In this document: piece by piece, positions 51,305 to 62,117 of the stretch | Position numbering within the stretch: the stretch's first letter is position 1 | Layout of the letters: every line of letters begins with the position of its first letter | From: Dendrolimus kikuchii | Lineage: Eukaryota; Arthropoda; Insecta; Lepidoptera; Lasiocampidae | NCBI GenBank assembly: GCA_019925095.2 | Contig: CM034406.1 | Location: 19,744,888 to 19,808,887, forward strand | Direction: 5' to 3' | Length of the DNA: 64,000 nt | Program-made: the position numbers and the translations under genes | Notes under the pieces: generated by a model | What the model was told of the DNA's origin: nothing | The model's database searches: none | What the model saw: only the letters and a program-made list of their open reading frames with translations

Positions 51305-51899
51305 AGGACAGAGTGAATTTGGGGAATAGTGTGAATGAAGCGTTAGGTAAACTTCTAGGCGCTAAGAATCTCAGCTAGAAGGCCCAGCTTGCCATACACA
51401 ATGCGGTGCTGGTACCTAAGCTCACGTATGGAAGCGAGAGTTGGGTGTGGAAGAAAGAGCATGAAAGTAGACTAAACGCGGTCGAGATGCGAGCACTGCA
51501 CAAAATCTGCGGAGTGACGCTCGCGGACCGCGTTCGTAATACCGAAGTAAGAAAGAGAGTTGGTCTGAAAGAGAGTGTCGGGGTGAAGATAAGGAAATGA
51601 ATGCTCCGGTGGTTCGGGCATGTGGAAAGAATGCATCATGAAAGAATGACAAAACAGATATAGAATGCAAAAGTGGATGGATGCAGAAGTCGTGGAAGGC
51701 TACGACACACCTTCCATGATCAAATTGATCGTGTACTAGCAGAAGGTGATGTCAGGAGCCTTAGGAACAGACAAACGTGCATGACAAGAGCTATGAATGT
51801 CAAAGAAGCGAGAGAGGTGTGTAAGAACAAGCCTGAATGGCGCTCTGTTGTTCGTGCCTACCCCGCAAGGGAACTGGCGTGAAGCTATGTATGTATGTT
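51305..51899 (+). mobile_element. RTE-1 LINE, long truncated copy
   Basis: VNLGNSVNEALGKLLGAKN (stop at a CAGCTAG change), AVLVPKLTYGSESWVWKKE, RALHKICGVTLADRVRNTE, stop after KIRK, then DGCRSRGRLRHTFHDQIDR through RAYPARELA-stop; TATG tail. Several substitutions make it one of the older copies. Confidence 0.88.
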
Positions 51900-52265
51900 A
51901 CATTTAAAATAATATGTTGTAACTGGGCTGAGCTTTAATTTGTAGGTTAGCCTATAGACGTGGCAAACATCGAGTGATGTGGCAACTAGCACCATAGATA
52001 ATACATGTCTTGCACCAGTGTATTTGTTTTTCAGTAACGCCACAATGGCAGGAAAGGAACAAAATTCATACAGCTTTACCACATGTTTCAAATGTTACAT
52101 GTGTATGTAATATGTGCTTTATTTAGGTTTAGTTATTTTTTAGGTACTTATCTTTACTTTTCTTTTATTATCCTATCACAGTTTTCTGTTTTGTTTTCTT
52201 TGTTATTATTCCTTTCACGTATACGTTGACTTTAATTTAATTTAATTTTGCTTGTTTTTACCTTT
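51900..52265. other. No gene seen; AT-rich
   Basis: Unassigned. Confidence 0.45.
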
Positions 52266-52985
52266 GGTCGCATGACTTTTGTAATTAAGGAGGTGGGCAC
52301 TGAAAATCAGTGCTGCGTCGGACTATGTTTCGACACAGCAAAATACTGAATGCCAACCTCATTTCGCAAATCGCGGCACACATTTTCATTATTATTGTTA
52401 TTATATGTCTTTAAAGACCACGGGGCATAAAAATGCCCCGGACTTGTGGATTGCTTGCCTGGGGCCATGGAGAAGCCAACACGTAGAGGCCCCTTGACAA
52501 ATTTAATCCATAATATGTGGTGTGACACTGACCGGAGATTATCCCTGTTTACACCGTATAATAATGTACCCAAGGACAAGCCCCGGCCAGTGTAGGACTA
52601 TTGTGGGAAATGAGAACAGAAAGTACCGGGCTATTGGGGTTAACTGCTAGTGGTACTGGGGGTTTGGGAATATGGTGACTATGGCGTCTACCCGTCGCAA
52701 TGGGCCTCAAAAAATGCCATAGAAGACAGGGGCAACATGGGTGTCAGTGGCTAAGGGATGTAGAGAGGTGGACTGCAGGTTAACCGAAGCTACTTCTAAC
52801 GTGATACCATTTATCACTTCCACCCCTTGAGCTTGAGTCTTACGTCTAGCAATCTCTACTCCATGGCGGCTGGCTAAGGCAAGCACGGAGGTGGGGGCGT
52901 TGCCTTGGGCCCCGTAGTCGGGTCCGAGATGTCGCTACTCACCTAAGGCTTCGCCACAAAGTCTTATATCTATGTTGTGAATGCC
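52266..52985. other. GC-rich 720-bp block, unassigned
   Basis: Distinct composition (GGAGGTGGGCACTGAAAATC, GCATAAAAATGCCCCGG, GGTACTGGGGGTTTGGG). No long frame on either strand. Contains a hairpin GGGGCATAAAAATGCCCC (52424-52441). Looks like an untranslated region of a retroelement but I cannot place it. Confidence 0.4.
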
Positions 52986-53655
52986 AATTACTGCAAGATT
53001 TGTACTTGTTAGTGCATGTTATACAATTTTTGTACAACACGAACTGCACTTTGCACTTTTCACAAATTGTTCTTTATTTGGCTCGTAAGGACCATGATTA
53101 AAGGTCTCCTCGATTTGTGATTGAATTACTTCTGTTTCAACACTGGTTTTATTGTTCGCAGTAGTACAAAAGACAAATATTATTATTAAAAGAAAATTGC
53201 GTGCAAATGCTAAAAAGGCGGATTCGCTGATAGTTAGTTATTTTATGTTCAGAAGCACATAGAAATCATCATATCCGTGCGTCTTTCTGTCTGTCTCTAT
53301 TAATATGTCACAGCCATTTTTCTCGGAAACTGTTGAGCTTGATTAGAATTTTTTCAAGATGGTGGAGTTCGTATGGCGGTATAAAATTATGTAGTGAAAT
53401 CGCGAAAGAAATGAAAGTGATGATGTATGTTGGGCCGCCATCAAGGCGGGTTCAAAATTTTATTTCAGTTGATATTTGCTAGTGAAGATCTTCAGAAATC
53501 ATGACGATGTTCTGTAATGACTTTTTAATGAAGTCAATAGTTAACAAGATATTGACTTCCAAAGTCATAACATTGTGAACCTCTATCCCCCAATAATATG
53601 ATGAAGTGGAAAATCAATGTATTTTTGTACTATTTACAGAATCCTCTAGAATCTT
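52986..53655. other. No gene seen
   Basis: 53280-53480 has the style of a dispersed non-autonomous repeat but no second copy here. Confidence 0.4.
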
Positions 53656-53657
53656 AA

Positions 53658-53890
53658 GTCGTGGTAGCGTGATTGCTAGCGCACGCGTCCCAGACTCAGA
53701 GGGCGCGGGTTCGATCCTGGCCGGAACGCATGCATCTCTTAGTCAGTTTTCTGATCTAATGTGCATATTGTTACAATTACCATGTGCTAACAACGGTGAA
53801 GAAAAACATCGTGATGCAACCTGCACATCGAGATAATCGATGTGTCAAACATGCCAAGCCGCCTTGGACAAGCTTGGTGGGTACACTGTC
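53658..53890 (+). mobile_element. tRNA-headed SINE-S2
   Basis: GTGGTAGCGTGATTGCTAGC head, B box GGTTCGATCC (53708-53717), body ATTACCATGTGCTAACAAC, AACATCGTGATGCAACCTGC and CAAGCCGCCTTGGACAAGC. The body is shared with the complement of 58459-58650. Confidence 0.75.
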
Positions 53891-54257
53891 TGTTTGTCTT
53901 TGTTCCTCTCAGAGTATCAAGCACTTACCGAAGCCATGTCATATTTTTACTTTCCAATAGCTTTTCACCAATTCACAAATAGACAAAGAATTTTATTGAA
54001 ATTCGGACTGGACAATGTCGGTCGGGTCAGCGAGTAAATAAATATATATTCATTCCCTTTTATTTTTGGGTTAAACAAAAAGTGATTTGTTGGCCATAAC
54101 CAGCCAAATCGGCCTCATGTATATTCATAACATCATCAATATGGAAATTTTTAGAATCCGCACACATAAAAGTAGAATTATTTTCTGGGCCGCCAGATTT
54201 ACTAATTATGAAGTGTATTTCAGCTGCACCACTTCAAAACGTAGCAACTGATATTGT
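53891..54257. other. No gene seen; AT-rich
   Basis: Unassigned. Confidence 0.45.
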
Positions 54258-54258
54258 T

Positions 54259-54350
54259 TTTTTTTAACCTTTTTATTGCTGAGCTGGCAAACAGGCAGAT
54301 AGCCCAGCTGATGGAAAGTGGTTGCCGTTCGCCTATAGACGAATGCATAG
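54259..54350 (-). mobile_element. LINE/SINE-A type 3' tail fragment
   Basis: TTTTTATTGCTGAGCTGGC, AAACAGGCAGATAGCCCAGC and TGATGGAAAGTGGTTGCCG: the shared tail module only, intermediate between SINE-A and the CR1/Jockey-group tail at 4900. Confidence 0.6.
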
Positions 54351-55267
54351 GATTGCCAACTCTTTTTGACAAAAATAACGTATCATATTTTTAAGTAGGT
54401 TAAAAATGAAGTATTTGGAAGAAAAAAATGTATTACTAACATTTTATTTATTTATCAGCGTCTTCCCCGCGGCATTAGCATTAATCATTAGTTAGTCACT
54501 GTCACCTCAGACAGATGACTTATCTATCTGTCACATTGACAATGACATCAAAATTTTGTTCAGTAATTAACAAATATTAATTAAATTTTCAACTTAAAAG
54601 TGTTTCATTTTATGCATAACAGTAAAGATTGGAAATTAAGTATTTTCATATACTTTATTTTTACGCAAAATATAAAGTATGTTTACCAAAAATAAAGTAG
54701 GATACGTTATTATAGAGTACGGCTGGCAACCCTACGAATGCAACACCAGTGGCGACGCTAACGCGTTGGCAGCCTTTAGGGTGCCTTTCCAGCAGAGATG
54801 TGATTTGCTACGAAACTATGTGACTATGAAAATGCGTCGCCGCAAGGTAGCTACACGAGGAAAATCACACGATTCCCGTCAAAGTCACGTCGTGTCAACC
54901 GGCTACTAAACGCTAGGTGGCACTGTCGGTTTATGACATTCCATAACAAGTTCGAATTTGTAACTTCCTGAATATTAATAGACTCATTTGTCTAGGACTG
55001 CCTAGATTCTGTATACTAAATTTAAAATTCTATGTTTGTATTTTTTGGTAGTATTGATGGAAGAGAAACGAGTTGTTTGTACAGAGAGAGTATAATATTT
55101 ATTTATTTTTGCAATACAGTTTTTCTGACACAGTCAGTTGCAAACAGTCAATTAGACCTATATTTAACACAAACCAGCCTATGATGAACTAAAAAGTTCT
55201 CAACACTTCCTCTCAAAGATCGTTCGATACCATACATCTTCAGGCATATCCAACTACAACCCAAACA
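54351..55267. other. No gene seen
   Basis: A 76-codon frame (54679-54909) is unconvincing. GCTAGGTGGCACTGTCGG at 54912 is a weak CTCF-like core. Confidence 0.4.
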
Positions 55268-55669
55268 TGAGACATTCACATACATACATACATACATAAC
55301 TTCACGCCAGTTCCCTTGCGGGGTGGGCACGTACAACAGAGCGCCATTTAGGCTTATTCTTACACACCTCACTTGCTTCTTTGACATTCATAACTCTTGT
55401 CATGCACGCTCGTCTGTTCTTAAGGCTCCTGACATCACCTTCTGCTAGTACACGATCAATTTGATCATGGAAGGTGTGTCGTGGCCTTCCTCGACTTCTG
55501 CATCCATCCACTTTTGCATTGTATATCTGTTTAGTCATTCTTTCATCATGCATTCTTTCCACATGCCCGCACCCCCGGAGCATTCCTTTCCTTACCTTCA
55601 CCCCGACATTCTCTTTCAGACCAACTCTCTTTCTTACTTCGGTATTACGGTATTGTGAGACATTCACAT
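55268..55669 (-). mobile_element. RTE-1 LINE, 14-bp TSD
   Basis: TGAGACATTCACAT at 55268-55281 and 55656-55669. Frame 55302-55706: NTEVRKRVGLKENVGVKVR, MLRGCGHVERMHDERMTKQ (usual RWFGHV changed to RGCGHV), HTFHDQIDRVLAEGDVRSL, RAHPARELA-stop. CATA-repeat tail. Confidence 0.93.
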
Positions 55670-55711
55670 CGTACCTAAGTTGCCTAGACTCAGATTGCAC
55701 ACACATTTTTT

Positions 55712-55887
55712 AAGTTTGCAGCGACCTAATGGCTTTGTTAAAATATACTACTGCTGGATTATATTTCGTGCATATATAATCTAGACGTACAACGTTCCTA
55801 GCTATACAGTAACGGACATAATGCACCCTAATGTCCATGTGTTCAGTACGCCTATGCGCTACAGGGTTATATGCTAGCTTGATAGCA
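55712..55887 (-). pseudogene. Ty1/Copia RNase H C-terminal fragment
   Basis: Minus frame: SAIKLAYNPVAHRRTEHMD, IRVHYVRYCIARNVVRLDY, ICTKYNPAVVYFNKAIRSL. AIKLAxNPxxHxRTxHIDIRxHxxR is the well-known Copia pol ending; the usual ADxxTKxL is degraded to AVVYFNKAI. About 58 codons, cut by Helitron C. Confidence 0.75.
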
Positions 55888-56191
55888 CTAGAACTTTTTG
55901 AATTATTCAATTCGGACGTTTCATTCAAAAGACATCGCGATATTTAAAATGTAAGTATTAGTGTTGTAGCCAAATATACTAATATTGATTGAACGCGCTA
56001 ATCTCAGGAACTACTGGTCTGATTTGAAAAATTCTTTCAGTGTTGGATAGCCCATTTATCGAGGAAGGCTATAGGCTATATATCATCGTGCTAAGACCAA
56101 TAAATAGGAGCGGAGCACCAATGAAGAATGTTTCAAATTCGGAGGGTTTTGAAAGCAAATTCCACGCGGACGACGTCGCGGGCACAGCTAG
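55888..56191 (+). mobile_element. Helitron-like element C, intermediate form
   Basis: Starts inside the long-form interior (CTAGAACTTTTTGAATTATTC) and runs to GCACAGCTAG plus T at 56192. Confidence 0.7.
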
Positions 56192-56439
56192 TTAATAATA
56201 AAACCCAACCAAAATAAACATCAACATAGTGTTGGGTGGGTAGGACGTGATTTTAAAATGAGTTTGTAAGAGTAACATGACATTTTGTACTGAACCAGTG
56301 CAATGTACCACTTCAAATGAGGCGAGAACATTTGTACGGTTTGTACCGCGGCAGTACATTTGAAGCGATGAGGCCGGTGAGATGGTGAGCGTCATACTCT
56401 CATTTGTCCCGTACAAAACTTCTCGTTCGGAAATGTCTT

Positions 56440-56725
56440 TCATCCGTGCAGGAACGGAGAAAGAATACAAATTCCTGCGGCCTGGCGACCTGTCGTAAGA
56501 GGCGACTAAACAACTGGACTGGACTGGATGGCGACCACCCCTGGTCTAGAGTACGCCGCCATAACAACCTTGTGTTGTGTTCCGGCATTAGTGACCAGGT
56601 TCCAGTCTCCCTTAAGAGAGCAGCAGCGCATTTATAGCACTTTTGGTGCTGCAAATGTCCATAGGCGATGGTAACCACTTTCCATCAAGTGGGCCGTCTG
56701 CCTGTCTGCTGAACTCCACCAAAAA
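56440..56725 (+). mobile_element. SINE-A, internally deleted
   Basis: CATCCGTGCAGGAACGGAG to CTGCTGAACTCCACCAAAAAAAAAA. ACTAAACAACTGGACTGGACTGGATGG marks a deletion of about 30 bp. Confidence 0.88.
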
Positions 56726-56727
56726 AA

Positions 56728-57125
56728 AAAAATGTTCGTTAACAATCGGATGTAATCGGCCTCGGTCTCACTCTTTGTCATGTGAATATCCGTAGAGGCG
56801 TTATTGTACTGTTGTAACATAAGCCTCCTTCCGTCCTTCCACTTGTACTTTTGAGTAGTACTTTGAAGTGCTACATTTCAAGTTTTGAGCCGTAATAGTA
56901 CAAATATATTTTGGACAGGACAAATGTATTGGCTCACACGTGTACTGCTCATCGCTTCATAAACACAAATAACACCAGAATAAACAAATCAACGCGCAAT
57001 TTAAACATTTAAACCTTACATGCGCAGTTAATAACAGAACACAACACACAAAATCCAACAACAATATATACCACCCAGACAGAAAAAGACTACAACACAC
57101 ACATTAGGACTATGATTAAATTTAT
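56728..57125. other. No gene seen; AT-rich
   Basis: Unassigned. Confidence 0.45.
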
Positions 57126-57545
57126 ATAGTGTAACAGCCTTGCAGAGATTCGGGTAAGAAAGCACCAAATATTAACTATTTGGGTAGGGTTTCTCCTTTA
57201 TTGTTCAGCCTTTGATGTGACTATTGACATAGCACAGTAAGCAGTGAACACCGTCTACACGCCGCTACGCCTTTTATACGAAAATACATTTATACTACCC
57301 TACAAAACAATAATATTGCATACATCATAGTGTTGCCAGGATCACAAAAACAATTATAACAATAAGTCACTGATGCAATAAATTATCTAGACGATAATTT
57401 AGTGGGCTTATAAAGTTAACTAACCGGTAGAAAATGATAATTTAATTATAAATCGACTAAAATATTATCTATGACGATTGTCTATGCGATATTAATATAC
57501 ACTCTGGTTCTCAGGACTACTGTGGTGGACATCTTATAACAATAG
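57126..57545 (-). mobile_element. Solo LTR, 412 bp, 4-bp TSD
   Basis: TGTAACAGCC (57130) to CTTATAACA (57541), flanked by ATAG on both sides (57126-57129, 57542-57545). On the minus strand it has TATA box GTATAAAAGGC (57269-57279), then AATAAA (57200-57205), then the end GGCTGTTACA, the correct U3-R-U5 order. No internal region. 4-bp TSD suggests Gypsy; superfamily is inferred. Confidence 0.7.
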
Positions 57546-57636
57546 CTTATGTTAAACAATATTCGGCAGTTTTGTTTAGCAAAACTCTGCACAAGCACTC
57601 TACACGACATTGCTGTAACAGAAAAACTACACATCT

Positions 57637-57638
<2 letters not shown>

Positions 57639-57669
<31 letters not shown>
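57639..57669. repeat. (TA)n microsatellite
   Basis: About 30 bp. Confidence 0.95.
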
Positions 57670-57672
<3 letters not shown>

Positions 57673-57895
57673 AAACACTTCTTTAAATTTGAATTTGTTT
57701 GTGGACTGTAAATATTTTAATTATGAATGAAAACTACACGTGCGTAATATATGATGATTTTAATATCAACGGAGGGAAAAATGTACAGATAAAAAAAAAC
57801 AAAAAAACATCTATGTTCTAAATTCAAACATTTAGTATATTTGGTGGCCAGTACTATGCCACACCAAATTAATAAAAACTTTTTGTAGGAGATTC

Positions 57896-57899
<4 letters not shown>

Positions 57900-57962
<63 letters not shown>
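57900..57962. repeat. (TA)n microsatellite
   Basis: About 63 bp, directly before an RTE-1 copy. Confidence 0.95.
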
Positions 57963-57965
<3 letters not shown>

Positions 57966-57966
<1 letters not shown>

Positions 57967-58149
57967 TGTACTTGATCGTGTACTAGCAGAAGGTGATGTC
58001 AGGAGCCTTAATAACAGACGGGCGTGCATGACAAGAGTTATGAATGTGAAAGAAGCAAGTGAGGTGTGTAAGAATAAGCCTAAATGGCGTTCTGTTGTTC
58101 GTGCCTACCCCGCAAGGGAACTGGCGTGAAGCTATGTATGTATGTATGA
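57966..58149 (+). mobile_element. RTE-1 LINE, truncated
   Basis: TTGATCGTGTACTAGCAGAAGG to GGAACTGGCGTGAAGCTATG and TATG tail, in TA-rich DNA; TSD not resolvable. Confidence 0.85.
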
Positions 58150-58312
58150 ATATATATATAATTGAAATCCACGTATATAGTGACTCGTCACGTTATCTCA
58201 GGAACTATAATAATACCTATAGACTTGAAATTTGGCATGGACCTTCGTTTCGCCAAGTAGAGGTCAGCTAAGAACGGATTTTACGGCACGCAAAGCGGGC
58301 GGGTATCAGCTA
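58150..58312 (+). mobile_element. Helitron-like element E
   Basis: ATATATATAATTGAAATCC, GTTATCTCAGGAACT, TTGAAATTTGGCATGGACC, then ACGCAAAGCGGGCGGGTATCAGCTAG and T. Only one copy in the window. Confidence 0.55.
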
Positions 58313-58458
58313 GTTAGTAATAACTATAAGTGTTATAAGATAGACTTAATAATATATTATAAATATACTAAGGGTCACCTCAACGTAATAAATTACAAAA
58401 TAAATGTCACACACACCAACAATAAGTATTAATATATATATAGTAATAAATTAATTTA

Positions 58459-58652
58459 ATAATAATAATAATATCAGCCCATAAAAGTCCCACTGCTGGG
58501 CTCGGGCCTCCCATTATAGGGGAACGGATGGAATACCCGGCACGCTTGTCCAAGGCGGCTTGGCAGGTTTGACACATCGGTTATCACGATGTGCAGGTTG
58601 CATCACGATGTTTTCCTTCACCGTTATTAGCACGTGGTAATTGTAATAATTA
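58459..58652 (-). mobile_element. SINE-S2 body, minus strand
   Basis: AATAATAATAATATCAGCCC (microsatellite tail), ATAAAAGTCCCACTGCTGGG, GCTTGTCCAAGGCGGCTTGG, CATCACGATGTTTTCCTTC. The tRNA head is missing. Confidence 0.7.
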
Positions 58653-58655
58653 ATT

Positions 58656-59188
58656 TAATATTAAGTTTTAATTACTATATTAAAAAACAAACAAGCGTGT
58701 AATAATACGAGGTTGACGTAACACACAGAGATTGGCAATGTGTGAAATCTACAAACCCTTTTTTGGCCAAAAATTCCGACCCAGTATCAGGGGGATATGG
58801 AAAATCCTAAGTCAGAAATACTTATGTAAAAGAAATTGTTTTATAAAAACCCAATATTTAATATTAATCTTTACAAAAATCTGAGCATAAAACCAAAATA
58901 ATTTTTTGTATAACTTTATTAAAAGGACTTGTTATTTTTATCACACGTGAAATCTAAGAATTTTCGTGTTAAACACCGACAATTATGTCTAATGAATAAT
59001 TTTACTTAAATCACGATAATAAAGTTCGCTAAACTTCCCTGAAACACGAAATTTGATTTATTTTATTAAGAGCAATTATGTCACGAAGTTACAAGTTCGA
59101 CGAACGCTGGCGGGTAGTGTTGCCACTGTGGCTTTTAAAAATTCACAGATTGGAAAATAAAATTTATGATAATAGTATTTTGAAGGAC
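58656..59188. other. No gene seen; AT-rich
   Basis: Unassigned. Confidence 0.45.
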
Positions 59189-59443
59189 ATTATTCAACCT
59201 TGGATGGATGCGGAAGTCGTGGAAGGCCACGACACACGTTCCATGATCAAATTGATCGTGTACTAGCAGAAGGTGATGTCAGGAGCCTTAAGAACAGACG
59301 GGCGTGCATGACAAGAGTTATGAATGTCAAAGAGGCAAGTGAGGTGTGTAAGAATAAGCCTAAATCGCACTCTGTTGTTCGTGCCTACCCCGCAAGGGAA
59401 CTGGCGTGAAGTTATGTATGTATGTATGTATTATTCAACCTTG
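59189..59443 (+). mobile_element. RTE-1 LINE, 14-bp TSD
   Basis: ATTATTCAACCTTG at 59189-59202 and 59430-59443. GATGGATGCGGAAGTCGTGG to RAYPARELA-stop, TATG tail. Confidence 0.93.
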
Positions 59444-59644
59444 TTTTCTGATACGTAATGTTTTACCTTCTTGTTTGAAACTTATGAGGTTTCTTAGTAA
59501 TATTAAAAACGGAAACAGTTTTTGAAGATTAATGAATGTTTGTTTTGTAGCTTATACATCAAAATAACAAATAACCTATAGTTTATATAGATATTTAAAT
59601 TCGACAAAATTAGTGTCAAATCCACGTAGACGAAGAAAATATTA

Positions 59645-59941
59645 TTTTTTTATTGCACGAGTTCAGCAGACAGGTAGATGGCCACTTGATAGAAAGCGGT
59701 TACCATCGCCTATGCACATTTGCAACACCAAAGGTGCTACAAATGCCCTGCTGCTCTCTTAAAGGAGACTGGAACCTGGTCACTAATGCCGGAACACAAA
59801 TCGAGGTTGTTATGGCGGCATATTCTAGACCAGGAGTGGTAGCCATCCAGTCAGGCAAATACCCTACCACTTGGCTGTGGGTTATTTTGTCGCCTGTTAC
59901 GACCGGCCGCCCCAACGCAGAAAATTGTATTCTTTCTCCTG
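59645..59941 (-). mobile_element. SINE-A, near full length
   Basis: TTTTTTTATTGCACGAGTTC to GAAAATTGTATTCTTTCTCC. Sense 5' end lacks about 20 bp. Confidence 0.88.
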
Positions 59942-60124
59942 ATTTCAATAAAAACAGTGTTGAATTAGCGCATCTTTCCATTTACTCTGAAATTCTTTTC
60001 GTCTAGAAGAACCTACGTTCTTCCAGATGCAGGATCTCTCGATATACTTGGTATCATGAGTCAATGATTTTTTTTTCTCCAACATCTAAAGATGGGATAC
60101 TTTATTAATTTTCGTACAATTTTT

Positions 60125-60180
60125 ATATATTACATACATACATACATACATACATAACTTCACGCCAGTTTAATATATTA
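60125..60180 (-). mobile_element. RTE-1 LINE insertion of 40 bp, 8-bp TSD
   Basis: ATATATTA at 60125-60132 and 60173-60180. Insert is CATA repeats plus ACTTCACGCCAGTTTA: fewer than 20 bp of LINE 3' end. Confidence 0.8.
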
Positions 60181-60845
60181 GTATTCTATATTTAGATTTC
60201 ATTATAGATTTTGTGACTATGTATATTATTAAGGTATCTGTTGTTACATTTGAAAGTGTCTTTAACCTAAAAATAGCAACGACAGTATAAAGCGGGATGC
60301 CTGGCAACATTAGTTTGATCCCAATTTGTACTTAACATGTCTGACCTTAAAATGCTAAGCATCAAAAACACTTTGAACAATATATGTGGATGTTTTCCCG
60401 TGGATTCGGCTTTCTTGCAATTCAATTAAGCACAATATCTACATATTATATTATGTACTAAATTCCATGACAAACACTTCATTCCCAATACTATAACAAC
60501 CAAACATATCTGAATGTAAACACTTATTTCTTCATAGTCTTATGTTCCTTAATATTTGTTTTTTTAGATGAGATAATTCTAAAATTGAAATGAAGCAAGA
60601 GTGTGATTAAATAATTAAAATAAAACAATTTTAAGGTAGATACAAAAATAAGTTGACACATCAATAAGAGTGTTCGGTGATTATTTAAACTTTCGAAACT
60701 GGTTTTAGTATGAAACCATCTCGATTTGATTCTAATCATATCTGGAATAAAATTCCAAGTGCGCGGATCCGAAAATTAAAAAAAAAACCCGCATATTCCG
60801 TGCACACGAAACCGCTGAAAATAATAGTATAATTTTGTTGCTTTC
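60181..60845. other. No gene seen; AT-rich
   Basis: Unassigned. Confidence 0.45.
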
Positions 60846-60849
60846 GGTT

Positions 60850-61170
60850 GTTGTTTTTTTTTTTTATTGCAGGAGATCAGCAGACAGGCAGACGGACCAC
60901 TTGATGGAAAGCGGTTACCATCGCCTATGGACATTTGCAACACCAAAGGTGCTACACATGCGCTGCTGCTCTCTTAAGGGAGACTGGAACCTGGTCACTA
61001 ATGCCGGAACACAACTCAAGGTTGTTATGGCGACATACTTTAGACCAGGGGTGGTAGCCGTCCAGTCAGGCAAATGCCCTACCACCTGGCTGTGGGTTGT
61101 TAAGTCGCCTCTTACGACAGGCCGCCCGGCCGCAGGAAATTGTATTCTTTCTCCGTTCCTGCGCGGATAA
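60850..61170 (-). mobile_element. SINE-A, full length
   Basis: T12 run, ATTGCAGGAGATCAGCAGAC to CCGTTCCTGCGCGGATAAAA. A good reference copy. Confidence 0.92.
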
Positions 61171-61802
61171 AAATGTTGTGTAAATGTCTGACGAATAACA
61201 ACAAATATCTACAAATTACCTACGCTTATCCAAATACTATATTCACCTTTGGATTCAGAAGTATATATGTTGCATATGTCTTGAAACCAGCTCAATCAAT
61301 CATTTAAGCAATGACGATCACATTCCAGCACAGCCGCCATTTAGTTTGTTTCAACAACTCATTGCACTTGCCAAAAATCTTATTATTTCTTACATGTCTG
61401 ACTATTTTAACACCGCAAACGAAATCCGACGACATGATGGTGGCATCTCCGTAAAGTAAGCCATAATTGGAGAGGGGGGAACGAGATAGATATAAATACA
61501 TACCACTATACAAAAGAGAAGGAAATATCTATGCATCAAGAATATGTACTGAACTATGAACAAGAGATAGGGTTACCATGACTCAAAACGATTCTTCAGA
61601 ATTAAATAATAAACAAGTTCATTTTTCTAGAGTGTATCTATACTTTTGGATACTTTGGTTGAACTCATGTTATTAACGTTGTTTGAGTTCCGATATATTT
61701 GGGTAAGAAGGACGATCTGAACAATTAGTTGTATCGATATTAATGATTACCTTGGATGTTCTTCAATAGTACCTATTTGATGTTCTTGACTATCACTAAC
61801 TT
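61171..61802. other. No gene seen
   Basis: Unassigned; no repeat match. Confidence 0.45.
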
Positions 61803-61803
61803 T

Positions 61804-62050
61804 TTTTTATTTTTATTTTTTTTATTGCAGGAGTTCAACAGACAGGCAGACAGCCCACTGGATGCAAGGCGGTTACCATCGCCTATGGACATTTGCAACA
61901 CCAAAGGTGCTACAAATGCGCTGCTGCTCTCTTAAGTGAGTCTGGAACCTGGTCACTAATGCCGGAACACAACTCAAAGTTGTTATGGCGGCATGCTCTA
62001 AACCAGAGGTGGTAGCCATCCAGTCGGGCAAATGCCCTACCACCTGGCTA
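61804..62050 (-). mobile_element. SINE-A, 5'-truncated
   Basis: TTTTTTATTGCAGGAGTTC to CCCTACCACCTGGCTA. Confidence 0.88.
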
Positions 62051-62117
62051 TAACTATATAATGCTTAGGTTGTCTACTTGAAATTGAGATTCTTGAGCTC
62101 AACATAAGTTTGGTAAA

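Noticed and set aside
53708..53717. tRNA gene at 53658 and at the SINE-G heads
   Set aside because: B boxes are present but acceptor and anticodon stems do not pair along the length; the copies continue into SINE bodies.
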